A stretch of DNA of 45,863 nucleotides from Actinomycetota bacterium (lineage in GTDB: Bacteria > Actinomycetota > Acidimicrobiia > Acidimicrobiales > CAIXPF01): contig VGBO01000013.1 of the NCBI GenBank assembly GCA_016870475.1, positions 1 to 45,863 on the forward strand, in the 5' to 3' direction. Each line of letters opens with the position of its first letter. Within the stretch, counting starts at the first letter, position 1. Of this stretch, positions 1-7,861 are shown in pieces. The notes under the pieces were generated by a model. It worked only from the letters and a program-made list of their open reading frames with translations. It had not been told where the DNA came from and searched no databases. The position numbers were made by a program, and so were the translations under genes.

Positions 1-65
1 GTCTTCCCCACACCGCCCTTCTGGTTTGCGACGGCGATGATCCGGGGAAAGGGCTTCGGCTCCAT
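1..65 (-). CDS. parA: ParA chromosome-partitioning ATPase, N-terminal fragment
   Basis: Reading leftwards from an ATG at 63-65, the 21 visible codons begin MEPKPFPRIIAVANQKGGVG and run into K-T at the window edge. That is the deviant Walker A motif (KGGVGKT) of ParA/Soj ATPases. ParA binds DNA non-specifically in its ATP form and, with ParB on parS, segregates the chromosome. Two parS-like palindromes lie just upstream, and rsmG, jag and yidC follow, which is the usual actinobacterial origin order. The gene continues past base 1, and parB would be expected beyond it. The product call is firm because of the motif and context; nothing can be said of the rest of the protein. Confidence 0.9.
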   Translation of the reverse strand, partial: MEPKPFPRIIAVANQKGGVGK

Positions 66-158
66 CGTGCGCTCCGACCTCGTCGACTCTGCCCGACCGC
101 GGTGATCGCGGTGGGACGGCGAACCTGGAGCATACCGGCGCGCGCTGACGGTCCGAGG

Positions 159-174
159 TGTTCCACGTGAAACC
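159..174. promoter_or_regulatory. parS-like ParB binding site 1
   Basis: TGTTCCACGTGAAACC differs at two of 16 positions from the widely conserved parS sequence TGTTTCACGTGAAACA. It lies in the parA-rsmG gap, a typical place for parS. ParB loads here as a CTP-dependent clamp. The call rests on motif and location. Confidence 0.8.
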
Positions 175-189
175 GTCGACCGGGCCGCG

Positions 190-213
190 GCGATGTTCCA
201 CGTGGAACATCGC
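190..213. promoter_or_regulatory. parS ParB binding site 2 (perfect 24-bp palindrome)
   Basis: The core TGTTCCACGTGGAACA (194-209) is a perfect palindrome and differs from the classic parS at two symmetric positions. The symmetry extends to 190-213. It lies 20 bases from the first site and ends just short of the rsmG stop codon. The remaining parA-rsmG spacer (66-158) shows no gene. Confidence 0.88.
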
Positions 214-220
214 GATCGGG

Positions 221-832
221 TCAGAAGAGCGGGCGCTTCCCGGGGACACCGATCGGTCGGGGGTACCGGTCGTCGAGGGGTGCCGTCTTCCTCAGGAGCG
301 CCATGTGCACCCCGTCGTCGACCCGGATCGCCTCGAGGTCCAGCCCGAGGAGCATGAGCCCGTCGACCGGCCACCGCTCCTCCGACCCGCTCGGCGGTTC
401 GCTGACGGCGATGCGGCCACCGACCCGCACGAAGGCGGCCGCGCACTCGGCGGTGACCGCCGGGGGCCCGAACGACCGCGCCAGCACGAGGTCCGCCCGC
501 TCCCGGAGCGTCGCGTCACGCCCGGCCCGCTCGGCACGGTCCTCGACCACCGACGCCCGATCCGACCATCCCAGCTCGTCGACCGCCCAGCGGAGGAACG
601 CGCACCGGCGAGCCTGGGCGTCGAGGAGGACGCCGGTCGTCCCGGGCCACGTCGACAAGGCGATCAGCCCGGGGATCCCACCCCCCGACCCGAGGTCGAC
701 GAAGGAGTCCGGGACGCCGTCGACGAGCGCACAGAAGCGGGCAGCGTGATCGATGTGGTCGTCGATCGGGCCGGGGCCGAGGAACCCGAGGCTCCGACTC
801 CGTTCAAGCACGTTCCGAAGACCCTCCGTCAC
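221..832 (-). CDS. rsmG: 16S rRNA (guanine-N7) methyltransferase RsmG/GidB
   Basis: This 203-residue protein has the SAM-binding glycine loop VDLGSGGGIPGLIAL and a following acidic motif (LLDAQARRCAFLRWAVDELG), both typical of RsmG. The enzyme methylates N7 of a guanine in the 530 loop of 16S rRNA; loss of the family elsewhere gives low-level streptomycin resistance. The length matches the family. The start used is a GTG at 830-832 with no clear ribosome binding site, so a slightly later GTG is possible. It sits between parA and jag, as in most actinobacteria, and is separated from jag by a strong hairpin. Confidence 0.92.
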   Translation of the reverse strand: MTEGLRNVLERSRSLGFLGPGPIDDHIDHAARFCALVDGVPDSFVDLGSGGGIPGLIALSTWPGTTGVLLDAQARRCAFLRWAVDELGWSDRASVVEDRAERAGRDATLRERADLVLARSFGPPAVTAECAAAFVRVGGRIAVSEPPSGSEERWPVDGLMLLGLDLEAIRVDDGVHMALLRKTAPLDDRYPRPIGVPGKRPLF

Positions 833-871
833 GGGCGGGCAGCGTACGCGTTCACCGACCCCGAAACGGCA

Positions 872-895
872 ACGGCGACCCCGAAGGGTCGCCGT
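872..895 (-). terminator. Hairpin with UUCG loop between jag and rsmG
   Basis: A 10-bp perfect stem (872-881 with 886-895) closes a four-base loop that reads TTCG on the minus strand, giving the extra-stable C(UUCG)G tetraloop. It lies in the 87-bp gap after the jag stop codon, and only a short T run follows. It could terminate or attenuate readthrough from yidC-jag into rsmG, or stabilise the jag 3' end. Confidence 0.55.
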
Positions 896-919
896 ACCGA
901 CGTCGCTGGTGGTTCCGAG

Positions 920-1837
920 CTACTCGCCGGGAACGATCACCACCCGTCGACGGGGCTCCTCGCCCTCGGAGAGGCTCTGCACACCGTCGATCGTCCCGAT
1001 CGTGTCGTGCACGACCTTGCGATCCGCCGAGCCCATGGGCTCGAGGACCTTGCGGCCGCCAGTCGTGCGGACCTCCTCGGCGAGCTGTCGGGTGAACCGC
1101 TCGAGCGCGTCACGGCGCTTCGCCCGGTACCCACCGACGTCGACCCGGAGGCGGCTCTCACTGCGGCCGTTGCCGCGCCGCTGCACGACGACCCTCGTCA
1201 GATCCTGCACGGCATCGAGCGTCCCGGCACGCGGGCCGATGAGCAGACCGAGCTCCGTGCCGTCGACGCGGACCTCGTCGAGCGACTCGTCGACCGACGA
1301 CGACGAGACCGTCGCCTCGACGCCGAATGCCGCCACGAGACCCTCGAGGAAGGTGGTCGCTTCGGCGAGCTGCTGTTCCGAGGTCAGTTCCTCACCCTGG
1401 TGTTCGTCCCGCATCGCGGCCTTCCCTTCGTCGTTGTTCCGTTCGTGCCGGGCTGCGGGCGCAGCCTTGGCCTCGCGCCGGGGCTCGTCGCGGCGACCGT
1501 TGCCACCGCGCTCGCCCGCCGACTCCCGCGGCGTCGTCGCGCGCCCGCCGCCCCGGCCGCCCTCGCCGCCGCCCTCGCGACCGCCGCCCTCGCGTCCGCC
1601 GCCTTCGCGACCACCGCGGCTCCGACGCCGATCACGCCGGTCGGTCTTCGCCCTCGGCGCCACCGGACGCACCCGGGCCCGCACCCGGGCCTGGCCCTTC
1701 GCCCGACGCAACAACTTGCCGACCGTCGGCTCCTCGAGCACCTCGAACTCGGCCTGCGCCTCGTCCACCCCGAGCAGATCGAGTGCCCGGTCCTTCGCTT
1801 CCTCGACCGTTCGGCCGACGACCTCCACCCATTCCAT
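920..1837 (-). CDS. jag: Jag/KhpB RNA-binding protein (Jag-N, KH, R3H)
   Basis: The 305-residue protein begins with a Jag-N domain (MEWVEVVGRTVEEAKDRALD, about residues 1-52). A long Arg/Gly-rich linker follows (about 55-150) with a GGREG repeat. A KH-like segment comes next (VRVDGTELGLLIGPRAGTLD), then a C-terminal R3H domain (GGYRAKRRDALERFTRQLAEE). KhpB proteins bind RNA and influence cell division and envelope homeostasis. The ATG is two bases after the yidC stop, so the genes are translationally linked. The linker is unusually long and basic; the rest is standard. Confidence 0.9.
   Translation of the reverse strand: MEWVEVVGRTVEEAKDRALDLLGVDEAQAEFEVLEEPTVGKLLRRAKGQARVRARVRPVAPRAKTDRRDRRRSRGGREGGGREGGGREGGGEGGRGGGRATTPRESAGERGGNGRRDEPRREAKAAPAARHERNNDEGKAAMRDEHQGEELTSEQQLAEATTFLEGLVAAFGVEATVSSSSVDESLDEVRVDGTELGLLIGPRAGTLDAVQDLTRVVVQRRGNGRSESRLRVDVGGYRAKRRDALERFTRQLAEEVRTTGGRKVLEPMGSADRKVVHDTIGTIDGVQSLSEGEEPRRRVVIVPGE
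1571..1615 (-). repeat. Three 15-bp tandem repeats inside jag
   Basis: Three consecutive 15-base units, such as GCCCTCGCGACCGCC (plus strand), differ by one to three bases. On the coding strand they encode repeated Gly-Gly-Arg-Glu-Gly in the Jag linker. The repeat is in frame and could change copy number without breaking the gene. Confidence 0.75.
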
Positions 1838-1839
1838 GG

Positions 1840-2832
1840 TCAGCGCTTTCCCTTCCCCTGATCGCCCGAGGCCGGAGGTTCCGGCCGGCGGCGTGGACGC
1901 GACCCACCGGTGCGTCCCGGATCCGATGTCCGACGACCGGTCGTCGGACGGTTCGCCGGTGGCCGGGCGGCGCCGGGCTTCTTCGACGGCGTCACCCGAC
2001 CCGGCTTGGCCTTCGGCTCGGTGGTTCCACCGGCCGGCTTCGGCGAAGACGGCTTCTCCTTGGCGGTCGTCTCGACCACCGCCGGGGCGACGCCCTTCTT
2101 CATGCCGTACATGCGTCGCGAGATGTAGGACTGCGTCAGCACTCGGATCGCGTTCGAGGTCACCCAGTAGATGCCGAGGGCGGCGGGGAACCAGGCGACG
2201 GTGAGCGAGAACAGCGGGATGATCCGCATCATCTGCTTCTGCTGCGGCGTCATCTGACCGGGGTTCCGTCCGGAGACCTGCCGCTGCTGGATGTAGCTGC
2301 TGACCCCGACGAGCGCCACGATCAGCAGGAACGGGAGTGACAGCACGAAGTCGTCCTGGACCACATCGAGGGGAGTCCGCGCGAGGTCGATCCCGAGGAA
2401 CCGCATCTCGTTGACCGTCGAGAGTGACTTGTGCAGCGCGGTTCCCTCATCGAGGTACTTCGGGTCGAACATCTCTCGGCTCTCGCCGAGCTGAGTCAGC
2501 CCGCTGATCACCCGGAACAGCACGATGAAGATCGGCGCCTGGATCAGCAGCGGGAGACAGCTGCCGACCGGGTTGATCTTGTTGTCCTTGTAGAACTTGA
2601 GCAGTTCCTCGTTCTGCTTCTGCCGGTCGCCCTTGAACTCCTGCTGGATGCGCCGAATCTCGGGCTGGAACGCCTGCATGGCCATCATCGACCGGGTGCC
2701 TTTGAGGGTCAGCGGGGTCACGAACGCCATGACGACGAGCGTCAGCAGGATGATGGCGACGCCGTAGGAACGGGTGAAGCTGTAGGCGCCGGCGAGCACC
2801 CACGCCATGCCCTGGAACAATCCGTCGAACAT
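1840..2832 (-). CDS. yidC: Membrane protein insertase YidC/Oxa1
   Basis: The 330-residue protein has the Oxa1-family transmembrane layout: a helix near residues 15-40 (YGVAIILLTLVVMAFVTPLT), a cytoplasmic loop rich in charged residues, then helices around PVGSCLPLLIQAPIFIVLF, LPFLLIVALVGVSSYI and MRIIPLFSLTVAWFPAALGIY. It inserts membrane proteins alone or with SecYEG. The large periplasmic domain of the E. coli protein is absent, as in Gram-positive bacteria. The C-terminal 80 residues are Pro/Lys/Arg-rich, as expected of a ribosome-contacting tail. The ATG directly abuts the yidD TAG stop. Confidence 0.95.
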   Translation of the reverse strand: MFDGLFQGMAWVLAGAYSFTRSYGVAIILLTLVVMAFVTPLTLKGTRSMMAMQAFQPEIRRIQQEFKGDRQKQNEELLKFYKDNKINPVGSCLPLLIQAPIFIVLFRVISGLTQLGESREMFDPKYLDEGTALHKSLSTVNEMRFLGIDLARTPLDVVQDDFVLSLPFLLIVALVGVSSYIQQRQVSGRNPGQMTPQQKQMMRIIPLFSLTVAWFPAALGIYWVTSNAIRVLTQSYISRRMYGMKKGVAPAVVETTAKEKPSSPKPAGGTTEPKAKPGRVTPSKKPGAARPPANRPTTGRRTSDPGRTGGSRPRRRPEPPASGDQGKGKR

Positions 2833-3123
2833 CTACTTGCCTTCCGGAGCTGGGACGGGGTCCTCACCGTGGGGACCCCAGGGATGACAGCGGGCGAGCC
2901 TCGCGATAGTGAGCCGGGTACCGCGGAGCGCACCGTGACGCTCGACCGCCTCGAGCGCGTACTGCGAGCAGGACGGAACGAACCGACAGGGGGAGGGGCG
3001 CCAGGCGAACGCCCACTGGTAGGCGCCGATCGACGCGCGGAGCGCGCGCGCCGCCACGGAACGCGGTCGATTCACCGTCGGCGGTGCGGCCGACACGTCA
3101 TGACCGACGCAGCCGGTCGTCAC
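2833..3123 (-). CDS. yidD: Membrane protein insertion efficiency factor YidD
   Basis: This 96-residue protein has the YidD signature [33 protein letters not shown] followed by [13 protein letters not shown]. YidD is a small membrane-associated factor that helps YidC-dependent insertion. The reading frame is open much further upstream, but that part overlaps rnpA. The chosen GTG at 3121-3123 overlaps the rnpA stop as GTGA, and later in-frame GTGs at 3094-3096 and 3073-3075 are alternatives. The neighbours rnpA and yidC are standard. Confidence 0.88.
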   Translation of the reverse strand: MTTGCVGHDVSAAPPTVNRPRSVAARALRASIGAYQWAFAWRPSPCRFVPSCSQYALEAVERHGALRGTRLTIARLARCHPWGPHGEDPVPAPEGK

Positions 3124-3515
3124 GCGGGTGCTCCGCCCACACCCGGCGTACGACGGTGCGCCCGGTCGACCGCCCGCCGGAGATCGCCCCGCAGCGCGTC
3201 GAAAGGCACCTCGGCCGCCTCGGGTCCGGCGCCGATCAGGTAGGCACCCGGCTCGAGCACGCCGTCCGCCCGATCGAGCTCGGCGACCACCGCCCGCAAG
3301 CGCCGGCGGACCCGGTTGCGGAGGACGGCTCCACCCACGGGTCGGCCGATCGCATAGGCGACCCGCACACCCTCGGGTGGGCGCGCCGCCGATCCCGCCC
3401 GTCGAGCGGGAAGCTCGTCCGGGGCGAGGTATCGGACGCGCACGGTGCCGCTCCCGGCCCGACGGGCACGCCGGAATGCCGTGAACGTCGCCCGATCCGA
3501 GATCGGGGCGATCAC
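3120..3515 (-). CDS. rnpA: Ribonuclease P protein component
   Basis: The 131-residue basic protein has the RnpA motif [20 protein letters not shown], the RNR region that contacts RNase P RNA, and the family N-terminus ending in RVRYLAPDE. It supports 5' maturation of tRNAs. The GTG start overlaps the rpmH stop as GTGA, and its own stop overlaps the yidD start in the same way, so rpmH-rnpA-yidD form a chained overlapping unit. Confidence 0.93.
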   Translation of the reverse strand: MIAPISDRATFTAFRRARRAGSGTVRVRYLAPDELPARRAGSAARPPEGVRVAYAIGRPVGGAVLRNRVRRRLRAVVAELDRADGVLEPGAYLIGAGPEAAEVPFDALRGDLRRAVDRAHRRTPGVGGAPA

Positions 3516-3646
3516 GCCGACAGGCGGTTCCGACCCTTGAGGCGGCGTGCGCGCAGCACCGCACGACCTGCTCGGGTCGCCATCCGGGTACGGAAGCCGT
3601 GTCGCTTCGCCCGGCGCCGGTTGTTCGGCTGGTAGGTCCTCTTCAT
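3512..3646 (-). CDS. rpmH: 50S ribosomal protein L34
   Basis: Read on the minus strand from the ATG at 3644-3646, 44 codons give [20 protein letters not shown] followed by [20 protein letters not shown] and a short tail. This is a full-length bL34. It heads the minus-strand operon rpmH-rnpA-yidD-yidC-jag and is preceded by a recognisable promoter at 3794-3823. Confidence 0.97.
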   Translation of the reverse strand: MKRTYQPNNRRRAKRHGFRTRMATRAGRAVLRARRLKGRNRLSA

Positions 3647-3793
3647 GGCGGTCCTCTTCGACCGTCGAACGCCCTCACCCCGACAGGGGCGGTGCCGCCG
3701 TCGAACCCGGAAGGGTTCCGACGTGGCCGGAGACGAGCGCCGACGTGATCCTCGGGACGGCCCCGACAGCCCGGGCCCGTCGAACGGCTCACC

Positions 3794-3823
3794 ATCCTAG
3801 GGGGTGGGCTCCACGGATGACAA
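3794..3823 (-). promoter_or_regulatory. Probable rpmH operon promoter
   Basis: On the minus strand, TTGTCA (3818-3823) and TAGGAT (3794-3799) are separated by 18 bp, a good match to the vegetative consensus. A transcript from here would carry a leader of about 140 bases before rpmH. The site overlaps the longest open version of dnaA, which argues against that N-terminal extension being translated. The stretch 3647-3955 otherwise holds no gene. Confidence 0.65.
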
Positions 3824-3955
3824 CCTCGCCACCGTCCCGCTCGTGCACGTCCGGACGTCCGCTGCTACCGTCGGTGCTCCCACGGTACCGGGCAACCCTC
3901 CCCCTCCTCCCCTCACCGATGGCGAACCCTCCCCGGCTCCCCGCCGAGGGGTCCG

Positions 3956-3987
3956 CTGTCCACAGGTGTGGACGGGCCTGTGGACGT
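3956..3987. promoter_or_regulatory. DnaA-box cluster upstream of dnaA
   Basis: CTGTCCACA (3956-3964), TGTGGACGG (3967-3975) and TGTGGACGT (3979-3987) each match most of the DnaA box TTATCCACA or its complement, in the GC-rich form usual in actinobacteria. The first two form a perfect inverted repeat (3958-3973, GTCCACA-GG-TGTGGAC). Placed 33-64 bases before the dnaA start, they probably mediate dnaA autoregulation. Confidence 0.7.
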
Positions 3988-4019
3988 CCGTGGCCGTCCC
4001 GAATCCGCGAGGCCTACCG

Positions 4020-5411
4020 TTGGACATCGACGCACGCAGCATGTGGGAGGCCTGTGCCGATGCGTTGCGCGTCGAGGTCTCCGACGCCGTGTGGCAGAGC
4101 ACGTTCAACCACGTGCGTCCGCTCGACCTCGACCACTCCACGTTGCGGCTCGGGGTGCCGAATCCGCTGGTCAAGGACCGTTTCGACGGTCGGTTCCACT
4201 CGCTCGTGACCGATGCGCTCGCCACGGCGGGGTGGCCCGACGTCACCGTCACCGTCGAGGTCGTCGCCGAGCTCCCCGTCGCCGGGGCCGACCCCACCGA
4301 CGACGCGCCCGCCCGCCCGCCCGCCGGCGTCGGCGACCCCGCACCCACGCCGCCGGTCACCGGTCGTCCACAGCCTGTGGGGGCGCTCGACGGGATCAAC
4401 GAGCGGTACACCTTCGACAGCTTCGTCATCGGGGCATCGAACCGGTTCGCCCACGCCGCGGCCCTCTCCGTCGCCGAACGACCGGCTGCCTCCTACAACC
4501 CGCTGTTCATCTACGGCGGCGCCGGGCTGGGCAAGACCCACCTCCTGCAGGCGATCGCGAACTACGTGCGGGTCACCTACCCGACGTACACGATCCGGTA
4601 CGTGTCGACCGAGACGTTCCTCAACGAGTTCGTCGACTCCATCCGGAACTCCACGTCGGCGGAGTTCAAGCGCCGCTACCGGGAACGCGACCTGCTCCTC
4701 GTCGACGACATCCAGTTCATGGAGGGCAAGGAAGGTCTCCAAGAGGAGTTCTTCCACACCTTCAACGAGCTCTACGAGGCGAACCGGCAGATCGTCCTCT
4801 CCTCCGACCGGCCGCCGGATGCGATCTCCACCCTCGAGGAGCGACTCCGCAGCCGCTTCAAGATGGGGCTGATCACCGACATCCAGCCCCCCGACGTGGA
4901 GACGCGACTCGCGATCCTCCGCAAGAAGTCCGGCGGCAACGTGCCCGCCGAGGTGCTCGAGTTCATCGCCACGAACATCACGAACAACATCCGTGAGCTC
5001 GAAGGGGCGTTCATCCGGGTTTCGGCGTACGCCTCCCTCACCCGGGAACCGGCGACCGTCGCGCTGGCGGAACACGTGCTCGCCGACAGCCTGCGGGACA
5101 ACCAGCCACGGCGGATCACCACGAAGCTGATCCTCGAGGTGACCTCGGCGAAGTACGGCTTCGAGATCGACGAGTTGATCGGCAAGAGCCGACGCCGTCC
5201 GCTCGTCATCGCCCGGCAGGTCGCGATGTACGTGATGCGGGAATTGACCGACCTTTCGTACCCGGCGATCGCCCGGGAGTTCGGCGGACGCGACCACACC
5301 ACCGTGATCCACGCGGTCGACAAGATCGGGGCCCTCATGAACGAGCGTCGCCAGATCTACGACCAGGTCACCGAGCTGATCACCCTCCTCAAGAACGGCC
5401 GTACACCGTGA
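4020..5411 (+). CDS. dnaA: Chromosomal replication initiator DnaA
   Basis: From a TTG at 4020 the protein is 463 residues. Domain I starts MDIDARSMWEACADAL. A Pro/Ala-rich linker is followed by the AAA+ domain with Walker A (GGAGLGKTH), Walker B (LLVDDIQF) and the arginine-finger region RLRSRF. The C-terminal DNA-binding domain carries the signature GGRDHTTVIHAVDKI. The frame is open back to 3804, but a GAGG seven bases before the TTG, plus the rpmH promoter and DnaA boxes lying within the upstream stretch, favour 4020. ATG 4041 and an upstream in-frame GTG are alternatives. DnaA binds DnaA boxes and melts oriC. Confidence 0.95.
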   Translation: MDIDARSMWEACADALRVEVSDAVWQSTFNHVRPLDLDHSTLRLGVPNPLVKDRFDGRFHSLVTDALATAGWPDVTVTVEVVAELPVAGADPTDDAPARPPAGVGDPAPTPPVTGRPQPVGALDGINERYTFDSFVIGASNRFAHAAALSVAERPAASYNPLFIYGGAGLGKTHLLQAIANYVRVTYPTYTIRYVSTETFLNEFVDSIRNSTSAEFKRRYRERDLLLVDDIQFMEGKEGLQEEFFHTFNELYEANRQIVLSSDRPPDAISTLEERLRSRFKMGLITDIQPPDVETRLAILRKKSGGNVPAEVLEFIATNITNNIRELEGAFIRVSAYASLTREPATVALAEHVLADSLRDNQPRRITTKLILEVTSAKYGFEIDELIGKSRRRPLVIARQVAMYVMRELTDLSYPAIAREFGGRDHTTVIHAVDKIGALMNERRQIYDQVTELITLLKNGRTP

Positions 5412-5655
5412 GCACCGTCGCATCCACACCCTGTGGACGAAGCGGTGGGAGATCGGTGGGTAGTCTGACGCGATCTGTGGACGACCCGTCCGCCCTCCAC
5501 CGAACACCCGCGCGACCGATCTCGCGCGGTGGACGACCGTGGATGATGGCGGGACGACCACACCGCCTCCGACGTGGACTTCTGCAAAGTTGTCCACAAT
5601 CCACAGCGTTATCACTACTACCGCGGTTTCCGAACACCTGCACGGAGGGAACGAC
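5412..5655. other. oriC: Probable replication origin oriC (dnaA-dnaN spacer)
   Basis: This 244-bp non-coding spacer holds several DnaA-box-like nonamers: GCATCCACA 5420-5428, TGTGGACGA 5432-5440 and 5476-5484, CGTGGATGA 5538-5546, TTGTCCACA 5590-5598 (one mismatch from TTATCCACA) and CAATCCACA 5597-5605. The last two overlap and precede a locally AT-richer stretch (about 5599-5625). Gene strand switches near here and parS is close. The dnaA-dnaN gap is the origin in many actinobacteria. The exact unwinding element is not certain. Confidence 0.82.
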
Positions 5656-6750
5656 ATGAGGTTCCGATGCGAACGTGACGTCCTCTTCGAGGCGCTCTCC
5701 GTCGTCGGCCGAGCAGTGAGCACCCGCGCCGGTGCCCTGCAGGTGCTGTCCGGCGTTCGGCTCAAGCTGACCGGCGACGAACTGCGACTCCTCGGCACCG
5801 ACAACGAGCTAGGCATCTCCATGGAGGTGACCGTCGGTGGTGCGGCGGACGGGGTGGCGGTCGTGCCGTCCCGATTGTTCGCCGAGATCGTCCGATCCCT
5901 CGAACCGGGTGCGGTCACCGTCGAGATCGACGGGGAGACGGCACAGGTCAGCGCTGGGCGCAGCCAGTTCGCCGTGCGGGTCATCCCGCCCGACGAGTTC
6001 CCGCGTCCGTCGGTCGCCGTCGGCGACCAGGTCGAGATCGACGCACAGGTCCTCGACGCGGCGCTTCGCCAGGTGGTGCCGGCGGCCAGCACCGACGACT
6101 CCCGACCGATCCTCACCGGCGTGTTGTTCACCGCCGAGGACGGCGACCTCCGACTCGTCGCCACCGACTCCTACCGGCTCGCCCGCCGAGACGTGCGCGG
6201 GCAGTCGGTACTCCAGGACGGGCAGTCCGTCCTATTGCCCTCCCGAGCGCTGACCGAACTCCGGCGGCTGCTCGGCTCGGCGAGCACGGTCACCGTGCAA
6301 CTCGGCCAGAACGAGGCGTCCTTCAGCGTGGGACGCAGCCGCCTGGTGACGCGACTGATCCCCGGGGAGTTCCCGAACTACCGCGGGCTGATCCCCCAGT
6401 CGCACCCGAACAAGCTGGTCGTCAACCGTGAGGCCCTCCTCGACGCGGTCCGACGGGTGCGGCTCATGGCGCGTGAGGCGACCCCGATCCGACTCCTGCA
6501 GACGGCGCAGGGGCTCGACCTGCTCGCCATCACCCAGGACGTGGGCCAGGCGCACGAGACGGTGGATGCCAGCTACGAGGGTGAAGAACTCACGATCGCG
6601 TTCAATCCTGAGTACCTCGTCGACGGCCTCGAGGTCCTCGGCGACGACGAGGTCGTCCTCGACACCCTCGATGCGCGCAACCCGGCGGTGCTCCGCGGCA
6701 CCGAATCCCCGGACTTCCTGTACCTGCTGATGCCCGTCCGGGTCTCCTGA
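5656..6750 (+). CDS. dnaN: DNA polymerase III beta sliding clamp
   Basis: The ATG at 5656 follows GGAGGG (5644-5649) at a good distance and gives 364 residues beginning MRFRCERDVLFEALSVVGRA. Three repeated clamp folds are evident, with landmarks such as LTGVLFTAEDGDLRLVATDS-YRLA and the C-terminal PDFLYLLMPVR. The family ties polymerase III to DNA and hosts clamp-binding partners. A longer upstream open frame runs through the DnaA boxes and is rejected. Position after dnaA is standard. Confidence 0.97.
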   Translation: MRFRCERDVLFEALSVVGRAVSTRAGALQVLSGVRLKLTGDELRLLGTDNELGISMEVTVGGAADGVAVVPSRLFAEIVRSLEPGAVTVEIDGETAQVSAGRSQFAVRVIPPDEFPRPSVAVGDQVEIDAQVLDAALRQVVPAASTDDSRPILTGVLFTAEDGDLRLVATDSYRLARRDVRGQSVLQDGQSVLLPSRALTELRRLLGSASTVTVQLGQNEASFSVGRSRLVTRLIPGEFPNYRGLIPQSHPNKLVVNREALLDAVRRVRLMAREATPIRLLQTAQGLDLLAITQDVGQAHETVDASYEGEELTIAFNPEYLVDGLEVLGDDEVVLDTLDARNPAVLRGTESPDFLYLLMPVRVS

Positions 6751-6775
6751 CGCCGGTCTCTGACCGGCGGCCACC

Positions 6776-7861
6776 GTGCACCTCGACCGGCTGCACCTGC
6801 GGGACATCAGGAACCACACGGCGACCGTCGTCGAGTTCGCGCCAGGCCTCACCGCGCTCGTCGGGCCGAACGGCCAGGGGAAGACCAACGTCCTCGAGGC
6901 CGTCGGCTGGCTGGCGACGCTGCGCTCGTTCCGGGGGGCCGGGCCCGACGTGATCGTGCGCACCGGGTGCGACACCGGGGTCATCCGCGCCGAGGGCCAC
7001 CGTCCCGACGGCCGCGAGGTGCTCGTCGAGGCCGAGCTCGCCGTGAACGGTCGGAACCGGGTGCAGGTCGACCGGCGGCGACTCGGACGGGCGCGCGACC
7101 TCCTCGGGGTCCTCCGGGTGACCGTGTTCACCCCCGAGGACCTTGCCGTCGTGAAGGCGGGGCCCCAACTCCGCCGGGACCTCCTCGACGAGGCGCTCAC
7201 CGCACTCGACCCCCGGTTCGACACGGTGGCGACCACCTACGACCGGGTGCTCCGCCAGCGGAACGCCCTGCTCCGCCAGGTCGGCGGACGACTCTCGGCC
7301 GACGACGCGATCACCCTCGACGTGTGGGACGATCGCCTCGTGGAAGCCGGCGAGCGCATCGTCGAGGCCCGTGCCCGGCTGGTCGCGGAGCTCGGCGACC
7401 CGGTCGAGGCCGCCTACCGGGGGCTCGCGCCGACGACCGCCCGCGTCGAACCGGTGCATCGACCCTCCACCGAGGTCGGCACGCTCGCCAGCCGTCTCGC
7501 CGACGCCCGGCGCGACGACGTGCGGCGGGGCACGACCACGGTCGGCCCGCACCGCGACGACCTCGACCTGGTCCTCGACGGGCGGATCGGACGAACGCAC
7601 GCCTCCCAGGGGGAACAACGGAGTCTCGCCCTGGCCCTCAAGCTCGCCGTCCACCGCCTCGTCACCGAACGGGTGGGTCGTCCCCCGGTGCTCCTGCTCG
7701 ACGACGTGTTCTCCGAGCTCGATCCCCGACGGGCAGCGGCGCTCGTCGAGATCCTGCCGACCGGCCAGACGATCCTCACCACGGCCGACGATCTGCCGCC
7801 CGGAGCGGTGGCCGACCGTACCTACGAGGTGCGCGACGGTACGGTCGAGGAACGGTCGTGA
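6776..7861 (+). CDS. recF: DNA repair/recombination ATPase RecF
   Basis: This SMC-like ATPase has 361 residues, with the N-terminal LHLRDIRNHTATVVEFAPG, Walker A GPNGQGKTN (about residue 31), a signature segment near ASQGEQRSLALALKLAVHRL and Walker B VLLLDDVFSELD. RecF loads RecA at gapped DNA with RecO and RecR. It starts with GTG, 25 bases after dnaN, and its stop overlaps the next start as GTGA. Confidence 0.95.
   Translation: MHLDRLHLRDIRNHTATVVEFAPGLTALVGPNGQGKTNVLEAVGWLATLRSFRGAGPDVIVRTGCDTGVIRAEGHRPDGREVLVEAELAVNGRNRVQVDRRRLGRARDLLGVLRVTVFTPEDLAVVKAGPQLRRDLLDEALTALDPRFDTVATTYDRVLRQRNALLRQVGGRLSADDAITLDVWDDRLVEAGERIVEARARLVAELGDPVEAAYRGLAPTTARVEPVHRPSTEVGTLASRLADARRDDVRRGTTTVGPHRDDLDLVLDGRIGRTHASQGEQRSLALALKLAVHRLVTERVGRPPVLLLDDVFSELDPRRAAALVEILPTGQTILTTADDLPPGAVADRTYEVRDGTVEERS

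Noticed and set aside
158-1861. 567-codon plus-strand open frame over rsmG and jag
   Set aside because: It begins inside a parS site and runs antisense to two recognised genes; the long Ala/Pro/Arg runs are those of a high-GC shadow.
3804-4019. N-terminal extension of dnaA to 3804
   Set aside because: The stretch holds the rpmH promoter and DnaA boxes, encodes a Pro/Val-rich sequence unlike DnaA domain I, and a good ribosome binding site precedes the TTG at 4020.
4014-6164. 716-codon minus-strand open frame over dnaA and dnaN
   Set aside because: Shadow of dnaA and dnaN and of the oriC spacer; no motif and a low-complexity translation.
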